A stretch of DNA of 64,000 nucleotides from Ruminococcus flavefaciens (GTDB taxonomy: Bacteria > Bacillota > Clostridia > Oscillospirales > Ruminococcaceae): NCBI GenBank assembly GCA_015067005.1, contig SVNH01000011.1:1-64000 (forward strand), written 5' to 3'. The notes below the pieces were generated by a model that saw only the letters and a list, made by a program, of their open reading frames with translations, did not search any database and was not told the origin of the DNA. The position numbers were made by a program, and so were the translations under genes. This document shows, in pieces, positions 52,707 through 63,800 of this stretch (within the stretch, counting starts at the first letter, position 1; each line of letters begins with the position of its first letter).

Positions 52707-52901
52707 ATGATAAGGAGCACCGGAGAGATGATCTCGGAGCTTTCACAGTACATTACTCTTCGCGCCGGAACGGTCATAGCGACCGGTACGCCGTTTGGTT
52801 CGGGGAAGGATATGTCTCCGCCGGTATACCTGCGAAGCGGTGACACTGTCGTTGGCATAATAGAGGGTATCGGTGAACTCAGGAATATGGTCGGGAAATG
52901 A
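52707..52901 (+). pseudogene. Fumarylacetoacetate-hydrolase family C-terminal remnant
   Basis: The frame reads MIRSTGEMISELSQYITLRA, then GTVIATGTPFGSGKDMSPP and LRSGDTVVGIIEGIGELRN. It matches the C-terminal segment of FAH-family hydrolases. The rest of the domain is missing and no start signal is seen. Between it and the next promoter there is only AT-rich DNA with CACAACTGATTGTG-type dyads. Confidence 0.8.
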
Positions 52902-53124
52902 TAGCTGCGATATGCTTTCGGGAACTAAGAAAGCGGAATTTATCGGACTGAATAGTCTGCGTTGAATTCTGTTATCTGATTTGTTAAAATTACAGAATAA
53001 TTTATTAAGGTGCACAACTGATTGTGCGCCTGATTTTCTTACTATTGACGCAGAACATATTATACTGTTTTCTGATTTATCGCATCAATTTTGCACTAAT
53101 CATCATATAATAACCATATACTGC

Positions 53125-53153
53125 TTGACACCATACGGTTCTTCATGTACAAT
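53125..53153 (+). promoter_or_regulatory. Promoter of the papain-like lipoprotein
   Basis: TTGACA (53125-53130) and TACAAT (53148-53153) with a 17-base spacer. Confidence 0.8.
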
Positions 53154-53208
53154 GATTATGTGCTAATAAACGTTGTGAGTAAGCAAGAATTCACTGAAAG
53201 GAATCATT

Positions 53209-54504
53209 ATGAAAAAAGCTGCATTATTACTCGTTTTATCAGCTATTTTATCATTGTATAGCTGCGGAAATAATAAGTCGGATAATGCGACCGAAGATAC
53301 AAAGCCTTCCGTAACAGAAGAGGTCAGTGCTGAGACAACAAACGCTGAGACGGAGACAACCACTGCCGCCCCTAAAGACTATGTCCACGGAGATGAAGGA
53401 TACTTCAACCTGCTTGAAGAATACCCCGAGATCAAGTTGAAGGAACAGATAGGCGGTACCTGCTGGGTTTTCTCGGCGGTAAACAGCATGGAAACTGCTT
53501 ACGCCATGAAAAACGGTTCCTACATCACGATAGCCCCTATGGAGCTGCTTGATCGCATTTACCTCGATGATAAAGAAGAAGGTTTTTTTGTCAAAGATGG
53601 CATTGACGTCAAAGAAGTAGGTGGCTGGCAGTGGATGGTGACAGAGACGCTGACCAATGGATTCGGTGACCTTACTTTAGACAGCAGCGTGATACTTGAC
53701 ACTTCCAATCGTGAAGCCATAAAGGAAAATCTGCATACACGCGGATCTGTATCCATAGGAGTAAACGACACGAGCCAAAGCTATAAAGGCTGGTACGGTG
53801 GATATTATACATTCAACTATTCAGAAGAGGATTTTGACCACGACATAACAATCGTCGGTTATGACGATCATTTTCCAAAGGAGTACTTCAATATCCCTGC
53901 TGCTGAAGACGGTGCCTGGATAGCCTATAACAGCCAGTACACCTCTGGCTATCAATATCTCTCCTATTGCGCTCCTATCGCATATGCGATAAGTCACTCA
54001 GTTGCTGACAAGTATTCGGATGTCATCGGCTACGACGCAGGAAACGAGCAGGACAAGTTTATCAAAACAGGTGATTCCACCAAAGTCGCAAATGTTTTTC
54101 ACAAGGCAGGGAAGCTTGCGGCAGTCGGTACATACAACGACTTTGACGAGCAGGACATAAAGATCGAAGTTTACGACAGCACCTTCACGAACCTCCTGTA
54201 TTCTCAGGATGCAGTTCTTGATTATCACGGCTACCATACCGTCGTACTGGATACGCCGGTCGATGTGACTGACTGCGCTGTTGCGATAACATATTCAAAG
54301 GGAGCTCCCGTCGAGGGTGAGACCATTGATACCGATATGGGCAGCTACAAGACATCAATAGAAACAGATCAGTCATATGTGCAAATCAGCTGTATTGACG
54401 ACCAGATCAGCGACTGGAAGGACTTGACATCCAGCGGCATCAAGCAATTTCTGAATATTGATTTTGAGCCGGGAAACTGCTGCATAAAGGCTCTGTATCA
54501 ATGA
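53209..54504 (+). CDS. Papain-like cysteine protease lipoprotein
   Basis: The product is 431 residues after GAAAGGA. The N-terminus is a lipoprotein signal peptide with lipobox LYSC, followed by a Thr/Glu-rich spacer. The peptidase C1 motif is KEQIGGTCWVFSAVNSME near residue 90 (catalytic Cys in GTCW), followed by DHDITIVGYDD with the catalytic His and WIAYNSQ with the Asn. The C-terminal 150 residues are beta-rich (KIEVYDSTFTNLLYSQD) and may bind substrate. It is probably exposed on the outer face of the membrane and digests proteins. It overlaps the U32-like gene by 4 bases. Confidence 0.88.
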   Translation: MKKAALLLVLSAILSLYSCGNNKSDNATEDTKPSVTEEVSAETTNAETETTTAAPKDYVHGDEGYFNLLEEYPEIKLKEQIGGTCWVFSAVNSMETAYAMKNGSYITIAPMELLDRIYLDDKEEGFFVKDGIDVKEVGGWQWMVTETLTNGFGDLTLDSSVILDTSNREAIKENLHTRGSVSIGVNDTSQSYKGWYGGYYTFNYSEEDFDHDITIVGYDDHFPKEYFNIPAAEDGAWIAYNSQYTSGYQYLSYCAPIAYAISHSVADKYSDVIGYDAGNEQDKFIKTGDSTKVANVFHKAGKLAAVGTYNDFDEQDIKIEVYDSTFTNLLYSQDAVLDYHGYHTVVLDTPVDVTDCAVAITYSKGAPVEGETIDTDMGSYKTSIETDQSYVQISCIDDQISDWKDLTSSGIKQFLNIDFEPGNCCIKALYQ

Positions 54505-55433
54505 TCATGGATATTCAAATTATGGAAAAGACTGCACAAAATAAAGCTTATTTTCATCTTCCGGGGCTGTTTGAGTTCTATGACCTATACAGTGCGTTTC
54601 TGCCGCTGTATCGTGAGCACCGGGAATACTTCTACGACTGGTGCGAAATAGCATCTGTATACGGTGCTCCTGCCGACTGTATCTGGGGCGGGGGACGTGC
54701 CGGATTCGGCGAATTTAATGCAGAAGATGTACTCGCTCTTATGAATGAATACGGTATTTCTTCAAGGCTAACTTTCAGCAATTCGCTTTTAAAACCTGAA
54801 CATCTCACCGACAGGAAATGCAATGCCCTGTGCGAGCTTTTTGCCGGAAACAAAGACATACAGAACGGCGTGATAATCCACTCGGACCTTCTGCTTGAAC
54901 ATATTAAGAATAATTATCCCGGACTTTATTTTGTTTCCTCGACTACAAAGGTCCAGACTGATTTTGAGGGGGTTATAAAGGAAACGGAGCGGCGTGATTT
55001 TAAATATGTTGTACCTGATTTCAGGCTGAATATGCTTTATGATAAGCTTAGTATACTCTCACAGAAGCAAAAAGATAAAGTCGAATTTCTGTGCAATGAA
55101 TGCTGCTCGTTTTACTGTAAAGACAGAAAAGCGTGCTACGAAAATGTAAGCCGGAAGAATCTCGGAGAAGACTGTCCTGATCACATCTGCACAGCACCGG
55201 ATGCCGGAGACGGATACCGTTTTTCAAAGGCAATGAAAAATCCCGGATTTATCAGTATCGACGACATCGTCAGCACCTATCTGCCCCTCGGTTTTTCTAA
55301 TTTCAAAATAGAAGGCAGAGGACTCGGAAGTGCTGTTAATCTCGAATTCCTGCTTTATTACCTCACAAAGCCGGAATACCAGCTCATTGTCCGTGAAGAG
55401 ATCTACCTCGATAGTATGCTGGATCTTTTCTGA
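54501..55433 (+). CDS. Cysteine-rich U32-like protein, copy 2
   Basis: The product is up to 310 residues. The ATG at 54501 overlaps the protease stop (ATGA), implying coupling; the copy-1 start aligns with an internal ATG at 54522, which has no clear ribosome-binding site. The sequence matches copy 1 (32329-33240) closely over its whole length, including YGAPADCIWGGGRAGFG, LCNECCSFYCKDRKACYEN and the LDSMLDLF end. It also carries the putative cysteine cluster. Its fusion to the protease operon suggests a role with it, unlike copy 1. Confidence 0.6.
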   Translation: MIMDIQIMEKTAQNKAYFHLPGLFEFYDLYSAFLPLYREHREYFYDWCEIASVYGAPADCIWGGGRAGFGEFNAEDVLALMNEYGISSRLTFSNSLLKPEHLTDRKCNALCELFAGNKDIQNGVIIHSDLLLEHIKNNYPGLYFVSSTTKVQTDFEGVIKETERRDFKYVVPDFRLNMLYDKLSILSQKQKDKVEFLCNECCSFYCKDRKACYENVSRKNLGEDCPDHICTAPDAGDGYRFSKAMKNPGFISIDDIVSTYLPLGFSNFKIEGRGLGSAVNLEFLLYYLTKPEYQLIVREEIYLDSMLDLF

Positions 55434-55491
55434 ATATCATAACGAATAATACTCTTTTGCTTCGGTAAACAAACTGAGATCAGCAAAAAAT

Positions 55492-55543
55492 AAGCATACC
55501 ACAGTCACCAGTATAAGGTGACATTTGTGGTATGCTTTTTCTT
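55492..55543. terminator. Bidirectional terminator
   Basis: A long stem (AAGCATACCACA...TGTGGTATGCTT, inner GTCACC/GGTGAC) with T-runs on both sides. It ends the protease/U32 operon and the large leftward surface-protein gene. Confidence 0.85.
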
Positions 55544-55595
55544 TTTATCTGCGAAATATCTGCTTGCGGATCAATGAATTCTGGTACGTTAAGCG

Positions 55596-58500
55596 TCAGA
55601 TCTCAGCTTGATCTTCACTTTCTTTGCGGCGAATGAAGCCGGAGGACTTAACTGAAAACCATCCGCATATGATCAGCATGAATGAACCGAGCAGGATCAT
55701 CCAATTCTTCATTGCGTTGTTACCGGTCTGCGGAAGATCGACATCTTCATTGGCAGAATTACTGCCGCTGCCGGTAACAGGATCAATTGTATAAACGTCA
55801 ACTGTATTTCCGTCCTTGTCCCTTAATGTGATCTCATATGTATCATTGGACTTTGAGGTGATTTCAGCAGATATATTTGTCTGACCGTTTTTGTTTTTGT
55901 TTTTGTAGTCGTTGATTGCCCAATTACGCAGATCATCATCAGAAGCGATGTGTTTTTCGCTAACTGGAGTTGTAGTTATCTCAGTTGTTGGTTCTGTGGT
56001 AACAATGTAATCAGTTTTTTTATAGATCTCGTTTTCAAAATTGTCGGTGAAGTCGATGTATTCGCCGCCAACAACGATATGAGCTGAATTCTTGAATGTT
56101 ATATTTGCAAAAGGTGTGATGAGGAGTTTTACATTATCAGGTATCTCAAGATCCTTGTCGAGTGTGATGTCACCGAACAATGAAAGCTCAACCTTATCGT
56201 AGTTCTCACCAGCGCACTCAGCAGCCTGATATACATTCTGGAACATCTGACCGTCGCTGAGCATTGCATAGAATGAAGCGGGGATGTGTCTTGTGTTTAC
56301 CGGCTTTCCGCATTCTGTGCAGAGCTGTACTGCAAGGCCGTCGTTTCCTGATTCCGGAATACTTGCCACATAGAAGTTACCTCCTGTACACTCGTGCTCA
56401 GAAACACTCAGGAGCGGATAGATAGTTTCGTATCCGTCATCGTCAACGAAATGAACAGCGAATTTTTCTCCCGGTTCGTTAGCTTTGAATCTTAAATTAG
56501 CTTCACTCTTTACAGTGTATACACCGTCGTTATATTCGTAATCTCCATCTGTAACTTCAAATTCGATTGCCGGCTCAGAAGCTGCAAAGAATTTTCTCGC
56601 AGTATTCATATTTGGAGCATGAGAAGGAGTAGCAGAAATTCGATTTCCATTTGCATCGGTTATATATGCATCAACGGATATAGAATTATCTGCCGGCTTG
56701 AACCTGTTGTTGATGTCCTTGCCTACTGTAACAAGACCGGAGATCGGGAGTTTAAGATCGTTGATCTTGAAATTCATCTTATCGTCGTCTTTAATTCTGT
56801 TTCCGCCGTTATTGAAGGCGTAGTCTGTGTATTTATCGTTGTATTTCAAATTGAAATCGTCAGGAGACAATTTGTCGTTCTTGACCTTATTGAAGTCATC
56901 CATCTGCTCCTTGAACTGCTTTGTGTTAAGCTTGAGGTCATCCTTTTTAGGTTCTTTAGGCTGATCGTCAGTCTTATCACCTGAAGCATTGAGGTAGCTG
57001 AGTGTACTGTCAAAGAGTACGTGCGGGAGGTTTAATTCACGTCCTTCACCTATCTCATAAAGATTGTCATTTATGATTATCTCATACGGTATTTCTGTTG
57101 TTGAACCTTCGAGAGTTGTTACAACGATACTGTCAAGAACATGAACAACTGTGATACCGCTGATGACTCCGGATGTAAATGTTGTAAGGAATTGTGCGAT
57201 CGGGATATCACTTGTTAAAAGACTAAGGATATCTATGAATATCTTGCTGTTTTCAAGGTCTTTCTGGAGCGGTGATTTCCATGCATCGCCTACCTTTATA
57301 TCAATTACGGCAGATTCGCCCGGCTTGAGCTCTTCCGCGCTGATAGACTGTCTGCCGGATACCTGACCGCCTAACGTAACTTTTGACTCGATAACCTTAA
57401 CTGTGCCGTCCTGACAAACGTGCTTATAGCTATAATATCCGTGCTGAACGTCAGTGATCTTGTTTTCAAGTCCATAGATAGGTCTGTCTGAAACATTTGT
57501 CATAGTTATCCTTATAGGATATTGATAACCAAAGCAGGAATAACTCGGAACTTCAATAGTCATTTTCAAAGCATCGCCTGCGTAAACGTGGATGTCGTTC
57601 TCTGAGTAGAACGGGTACTCAAACTCATCGCCGTCGTTCTTACCCTTGAAAAGAGCACTTATGGTGTAATCGCCGGCAACGTCACCGCGCAGATACCAGT
57701 GGACATTCTTTACATCATTTGGCTGAAGATCGCCAACAAACTGTGTCTGGTCGCTGTTGCAGAGTGTAAGTCCTGACGGAACATTGAGAGTTGCAGAACA
57801 GTCCTCAAGAGTTTCCTTGTCGCTGTTCATTACAATAAGCTGTACATCGTAGAATTCCTTGAGCCACTTGCATTCACCGTAAATAATGATGAACATTTCC
57901 TGCTCTTCCCATTCATAGTATGTAGCAGTTGCATTGATCTGAGGAATGTATACAGGCTGCCCCGGATTAACAGGTGTATTAGTAGTCGGGTAAACTATCT
58001 TAGGCTTTGGAGCAGGATGTATAACCGGTGTGCCGGACGGGCTCGGAGTGTATGAAATAGGTACAGCTTCATACTTTGTAAAGATGACAGGCTCATCGTG
58101 GAATGTCATTTCAACTGAGTATTTATAATAGTGGTAGTTCTCAGGATCATCAACGTCGATTCCGGCACTTACGATCTCTTCCTTTGTCATAGGCTTAGCT
58201 GTCAATTCACCTGTGATCTTCAGCTTTTCATTTTTCTCTTCGTTAATCTGTTCCTCAAGCTGCGGAACATATTCAGTTGTTACCGGTGAAAAAGGTGCTT
58301 TTGTAGTAGTTACAGCTGTTGTAGTTGTTGTTGTTTCGGTAGTAGTTGTAGTAGTCGTAGTTTCTGTTGCTGGCTGAGTTTCAGCCGGCTCAATTTCATG
58401 CATATATTCTGTATCTTCCCATTCACATACGAATGGCAGCTGCTCATCGTCTGAGCCGCTGTACCAATTGCTTTTATTGCAGATCTTGATGCAGTCTTCA

Positions 58501-60440
58501 CCTTCGCCGGTATTGGAAGGCTCGCCGTTTTTCCAGTTGGTAAAGGTCATTGGCTCGTCTGTTACCCATGCAAATGCATTGCCTGCATTGCGGGAACCGC
58601 CTATCCAGCAGTCAGGAATGTCGTTTGACAGTAAAGACTGTACCGTTGCCTGTTCGGAAGCGGATGTTATAGTAACAAGATGACCGCCGACGCTTTCGCA
58701 GTAAGCCTTTGCCTTCTGCCATGTAAGAGGTGTTTCTATCAGCTTATATCTGGGAGCATTTTCAGTAGGTCTGAAGAACATATCACCGTTTGCATCAACA
58801 GAAGCAGAGCCGTTTACATAACAAGCCCAATCGTCACGCCATCTATAGCTTGCTGTGAAATACTTTGAGAAGTCCTTGAAGACGACCCCCGCATCTTCAC
58901 AAAAGACCGAAATACCTAAACGTCTGGTCGAACCTGCAAGGGTGATGGCTTTACCCTTCGGCAAATAGACACCGCCTTTTCCAGCATCAATTCTGATCCA
59001 GTCACTGAACTCTATAGCAGTATCGCCGTCTATGCGTAAACCGAAATCATTATAGCTTTGTATTATTCCGCCTGAGATTTTCAGTGTGCCTTTTGAATTT
59101 TTACCATATATGGATATACCATTAGATACAAAACTGAATAAAAGACTATGGTCATGAAATCCTGTGGCTTTTAATTCAGCAGTACCTGTAAAACCTTCGC
59201 TTAACAGAAGAGCATTGCCTTCATCAGATGAATTATTGACCTGACCGCCATAAAAATGGGCGGTACTGTTGCCTGAGCCAAGGCATACGGACGAAGCTCG
59301 GTTTGCAGAGATAATACTGTCAGTATTTTCAAATTTACCGGTGCTGTTGACCTTTATTGCAGGCTTTGAACTGTATTCATCACATTTGTAATTACCGCTG
59401 TTTAACGTAAGTGAGCCGTCAACATTAAAGAGAGTTCCGGTTGAAGTACAATTTATTGTGCCGCCTTTATCAGTATCTCTGATTATAACGTTTCCATTAC
59501 AGTTTATCGTTTGGATATTAACTGTATGACCATTCAGGTCAAGATCAAGGAACTCATTTACAGTGAGACTTGAAGTTTTAACATCGCAATCAAGCTTATA
59601 ATAACCGGATGCAGGGAGAGAGGTCGGATCATCCCATAAATGATAATTTGCTATCGGCTCGCCGTCCTTCTCCATAATATAGCCGAAATTATCCAGCCCG
59701 TAATAAGAAGAGCCTCCGAAGTCTCCGCTGTAAGCTATATCGTCCCAGCCGCCGAAGCCCCTTTCGTTATGATCACCGTAGAACAATGCTGCATTCTGAT
59801 TGCCGTCCAGATTATTAGGATTGTCAGAATACCAGTTGGTATAATCCAGAGCTTCACCTGTTATCCAGTTAAAATCACCGTCATCGTTCCTTGAAAGACC
59901 TATCCAGTAATTCTTTTTGGGTGACTTTTCTTCCTTCAGAAGAGCCTCGATCATTGCCTGTTCTCTCTGTGAATTGATAACAGCAAGATGTGCACCATAT
60001 TCCTCACATTTGTTTTCGGCTTCCTGCCATGTTAAACCGGTATTGACGATCTGATAGTGTGCAGGATCCGGATAATACTTCCAGTTCAGTTCTTCCGTAT
60101 AAGGCAGACTGGATATATCTCCTGAATTTTTCTGCAATATGATCTCTGCATCACGAAGAGTGATCTTGTTATCAGAATCGACATCTGCTGCAATAGTACC
60201 AGCTATTTCATAGCCTTTTCTGACGTAGTTCTCAATAAGATCAACATCATCGTTGTTAATGAGCCCGTTATTATCAGCATCACCGTACAATATCTCCGAT
60301 GAGCTTACGGGAGACGCATCAATTTCTGATGCTATCGCGCTGGCAGGGATCAGTGTCAGTGTCTGAGCACATCCCAACGAAGAAGCGATCAAAAAAGACA
60401 GGGCTTTTTTGCCTAATCTTCTACTTTTATTATTTTTCAT
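55596..60440 (-). CDS. Giant surface protein with dockerin, two C-type lectin domains and LPQTG
   Basis: The product is 1614 residues. Start at 60440 follows AAAGGATGG. After the signal peptide comes a dockerin-like pair (GDADNNGLINNDDVDLIENY and DVDSDNKITLRDAEIILQKN), then a C-type lectin domain (WQEAENKCEEYGAHLAVINS to NWYSDNPNN). A right-handed beta-helix-like region with repeated GTIN/GGxIxx units follows, then a second C-type lectin (WQKAKAYCESVGGHLVTITS), a poly-Thr linker, and long beta-rich modules. The end has LPQTG, a membrane helix and a charged tail. It should be anchored by sortase and may bind carbohydrate or proteins. Confidence 0.88.
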   Translation of the reverse strand: MKNNKSRRLGKKALSFLIASSLGCAQTLTLIPASAIASEIDASPVSSSEILYGDADNNGLINNDDVDLIENYVRKGYEIAGTIAADVDSDNKITLRDAEIILQKNSGDISSLPYTEELNWKYYPDPAHYQIVNTGLTWQEAENKCEEYGAHLAVINSQREQAMIEALLKEEKSPKKNYWIGLSRNDDGDFNWITGEALDYTNWYSDNPNNLDGNQNAALFYGDHNERGFGGWDDIAYSGDFGGSSYYGLDNFGYIMEKDGEPIANYHLWDDPTSLPASGYYKLDCDVKTSSLTVNEFLDLDLNGHTVNIQTINCNGNVIIRDTDKGGTINCTSTGTLFNVDGSLTLNSGNYKCDEYSSKPAIKVNSTGKFENTDSIISANRASSVCLGSGNSTAHFYGGQVNNSSDEGNALLLSEGFTGTAELKATGFHDHSLLFSFVSNGISIYGKNSKGTLKISGGIIQSYNDFGLRIDGDTAIEFSDWIRIDAGKGGVYLPKGKAITLAGSTRRLGISVFCEDAGVVFKDFSKYFTASYRWRDDWACYVNGSASVDANGDMFFRPTENAPRYKLIETPLTWQKAKAYCESVGGHLVTITSASEQATVQSLLSNDIPDCWIGGSRNAGNAFAWVTDEPMTFTNWKNGEPSNTGEGEDCIKICNKSNWYSGSDDEQLPFVCEWEDTEYMHEIEPAETQPATETTTTTTTTETTTTTTAVTTTKAPFSPVTTEYVPQLEEQINEEKNEKLKITGELTAKPMTKEEIVSAGIDVDDPENYHYYKYSVEMTFHDEPVIFTKYEAVPISYTPSPSGTPVIHPAPKPKIVYPTTNTPVNPGQPVYIPQINATATYYEWEEQEMFIIIYGECKWLKEFYDVQLIVMNSDKETLEDCSATLNVPSGLTLCNSDQTQFVGDLQPNDVKNVHWYLRGDVAGDYTISALFKGKNDGDEFEYPFYSENDIHVYAGDALKMTIEVPSYSCFGYQYPIRITMTNVSDRPIYGLENKITDVQHGYYSYKHVCQDGTVKVIESKVTLGGQVSGRQSISAEELKPGESAVIDIKVGDAWKSPLQKDLENSKIFIDILSLLTSDIPIAQFLTTFTSGVISGITVVHVLDSIVVTTLEGSTTEIPYEIIINDNLYEIGEGRELNLPHVLFDSTLSYLNASGDKTDDQPKEPKKDDLKLNTKQFKEQMDDFNKVKNDKLSPDDFNLKYNDKYTDYAFNNGGNRIKDDDKMNFKINDLKLPISGLVTVGKDINNRFKPADNSISVDAYITDANGNRISATPSHAPNMNTARKFFAASEPAIEFEVTDGDYEYNDGVYTVKSEANLRFKANEPGEKFAVHFVDDDGYETIYPLLSVSEHECTGGNFYVASIPESGNDGLAVQLCTECGKPVNTRHIPASFYAMLSDGQMFQNVYQAAECAGENYDKVELSLFGDITLDKDLEIPDNVKLLITPFANITFKNSAHIVVGGEYIDFTDNFENEIYKKTDYIVTTEPTTEITTTPVSEKHIASDDDLRNWAINDYKNKNKNGQTNISAEITSKSNDTYEITLRDKDGNTVDVYTIDPVTGSGSNSANEDVDLPQTGNNAMKNWMILLGSFMLIICGWFSVKSSGFIRRKESEDQAEI

Positions 60441-60493
60441 AAAACCATCCTTTCTGTTTTTATTGTATAGAGTTATAAATCCCAACATAAATT

Positions 60494-60522
60494 ATTATAT
60501 ATATTGTCAGTATAAATGTCAA
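60494..60522 (-). promoter_or_regulatory. Promoter of the giant surface protein
   Basis: Minus-strand TTGACA (60517-60522) and TATAAT (60494-60499) with a 17-base spacer, about 55 bases upstream of the start. The rest of 60523-60823 is AT-rich with no gene seen. Confidence 0.8.
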
Positions 60523-60823
60523 TACACAAGCCGGAATGTATACTTGATTTGTATGATTGCATATATATTTTTTCTGAAAACATTTCATGCTATACACAAT
60601 TTATAGCACTCAAAAAAACTTTGAAAAGCGTAAAAGACTTAAAGTTAACTGATTATTGCGGATAATAAAATAATTAAGCTTTTACAGAGTTTAAAACAAC
60701 AAATCAATCAAACAATCCGCTGCTCAGATGTGCCCGTGCGGCTTATTATTTTTCCTGCATTGCAAATATGAAACAGATGGAGTTTTACGGCTTTTGTTAT
60801 AATAATAATATTTTTATTAAGTA

Positions 60824-60852
60824 TTGACTTGAATGTGGATATTAAGTATAAT
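60824..60852 (+). promoter_or_regulatory. Promoter of the GH97 gene
   Basis: TTGACT (60824-60829) and TATAAT (60847-60852) with a 17-base spacer. Confidence 0.8.
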
Positions 60853-60885
60853 GTAACCATAAATATATAAAAATGGGGTGATTAC

Positions 60886-63800
60886 TTGAAAAACTTTTAT
60901 CCAAAGCGTATATTGGCGTTGGGCGCATCAGTATGTCTTGCAGCAGCTTCCTTGCCTGTCGTAAAAGCCGTTGAAGCTGAAGCTGTTTCTGCTAACGGTG
61001 CAGTCAGCAGCGTTGGTACTGCTGACGGTTTGGCACATATCCGCGGAGACGGTGCAGGAGTAATGTACGATCCTGAGCATGGTTCCAACGTGCTTAAGCT
61101 TAAAGGTGACGGTTTCGGTGAAGGCTGGCTGCAGCTGCCGGCGATGTTTGACGAGTCGTGCAGTGAAGGCTTCACATTCTCAATGAAGTACGCACTTGAC
61201 GGCGATACAAGTGATTATTCGAGACTGTATCAGTTTTCAACTGTACCGTTCGGCACCGGACTTACATCGTCATATTCATCGCCTGACCTGTCGGTAGACG
61301 TTAAGAACAAGAGTACATTCAGAGCAAGTATCTATGCCGGAAATGCCCGTACTACCGCTGATGATGATAAGCACAGGGCAATATTCGACCTTGATGCAGC
61401 TCCGGACAAGGATGTATGGCATGAGCTTTCGGTCGTGTACAAGCCCGGCGGCGTTTCTTACTTCATTGACGGCAAACTGATCTCATATGAGGCTGAGACG
61501 GCTGATGCAGCAGTCGCAAGTCTTTTCAGCGAGGGGCTACTGCCTTCGTACTATTACAACGCGATCGGACATTCACTCTACTCTGATGATGACCTCAGGG
61601 CAAGAATCGACGATGTAGCATTTTTCAATAAGCCTCTCTCCGCCAGTGAGATCGCTGATCTTCCGATGAATGAAGCAAAGTATCTGTTCGACTTTGAATA
61701 TGTTATGGCGGCAGATATTTCTTCGCCTGAAACTGCCAGAACTCTCGATGGCACTTCGGTAACAAGTCTCCCGGAGCTTGAATCTTTTTCTCCCGACGGA
61801 ACTATACATACACAGTTCTGGAAGGATGCCTCCGGCGGATACTATTATTCAGTCAATAAGACTTCTTCCGCTAAAACAGAGGCTGTTGTGCAGCCTTCAA
61901 AGCTTGGACTTGTTACAGAAGCAGAAGACCTTTCGACAGGTTTTGCAGCTCCGCCCTCAGCAGCAGAAGTCAGGCGAGATGAGACCTACACTATGCCTTA
62001 CGGTAAGCACAGCAGGTTCCGTGACTGCTGTAATGAGATCACTTTCCCTCTGCAAAAAGGTGATTCGATACTTAGTGTAACTATGCGCGTTTATAATGAT
62101 GGTGTCGGTCTGAGATATACTCTCGATCACGGTGCAACGATCAAGAATGAAGCCACACAGGTCATTTTTCCTGATAACAGCGTTTTCTGGGGCAATATTC
62201 CGAATGCAACATATGAGTGGGATATGGTTGAGATAACTTCAAAGAAAATGAATGATGCATGGGCGGACTATTCGTTCCCGCTCACAGGCAAGCTGTCTGA
62301 TACCTGCTGGGTGACGCTTTCCGAAGCCAATGTATTCAACGAGGACGAACCATACTGTGCCGGCTGCGTGTCAACTACCGGCGGCAGCCGTGCCCTCAAA
62401 TGGAAGTTCGGTGTTAAGGAAACATCTGTAAGTATGTCCACATCCTTCCATACACCGTGGAGAGCGATCGTGATCGGTGATGACCTGAACGAGATGTCCT
62501 CAAGTGACCTTATCCAGAACCTCAATCCGCCGTCAGTCCTTGAAGATACAAGCTGGATAAAGCCCGGAAAAAGCGCATGGTCATGGTGGAGCAGCAGCTC
62601 CGATTCTCCGATAGAGTACCATACCCAGAAGGACTACATTGACTTTGCTGCACAGAACGGCTGGGACTTTGTATGCCTTGACTTCGGCTGGGCGCTGTGG
62701 GATGACAGTGAAGCTAAGGTAAAAGAGCTCTGTGAATATGCTGCTGAACGCGGTGTCGGCATTTATCTCTGGTACGGTGTAAACAACAAGGGACACAGCG
62801 GATACAAGGACAGCAAGGGCAATCCTGCATATCCGTACTATTCACTGCTTGACGAAGCCACTATCGTCCGCGAGTTTGAGCGTGTTTCCGGGCTCGGCGT
62901 TAAGGGCGTGAAAGTCGATTACTATGAGAGCGACACTCAGGAAACTATGAAGCAGATGCATATGTGCGCTGAAATAGCTGCGAAGAATCATATAATGGTA
63001 CTCTTCCACGGATGCACTCTTCCGCGCGGTGAGAGCCGTACATATCCGCACGTTGTTTCATACGAAGCTGTAAACGGAACAGAGTATTACAAGTGGTTCA
63101 AAAGTCCGGCGCTTGCAAACCGTGTTTCTTATACCTTTACGCGAAATGTAGCAGGTTCAGCTGATTTTACTCCTACCGGAACTCCGATAGACGGGATAGC
63201 AGCGACAGCAGGATTTGCGCTTGCTGACGTTGTTACGATAGAATCTGGTATCCAGCACTTTGCACATTCAGTCTATACTTATGAAGGTTCATCTGCACTG
63301 CCGCTGCTTAATGATGTTCCGGTTGCGTGGGATGATATGAAGGTGCTTGACGGTTACCCTATGCAGTTCAATGTTACTGCAAGAAGAAGCGGAAACGACT
63401 GGTATATCGGAGCTTCTACGATCAGTTCGAGAACTGTCGAAATTGCACTTTCTGATCTCATCAGCGACGGTTCATGGGATGCATATATATTTGCGGATAA
63501 CGAGGACGGAAGTGATCTCGAAGTAACGGTGCAGAAAGGTCTTACATCAAAAGATGTTATAACAAGGCAGCTGCTTCCTAACGGAGGTTTTGTCATCAAG
63601 CTGACTCAGAATGGTATGAAGCTGACAACTCCGTACTCGAACTATAAGAGCTATGAAGCAGAAAATGCAAAGCTCTCAGGCAAGGCTGTCGCAACTACCG
63701 GTTCTGATGCTAAGTATTGCTCGAATGACGCATTTGTTGGTTATGTCGGCGGAGGCTCTGATAATACAGTTACATTCACCAATGTAAACGTGAATGAAGC

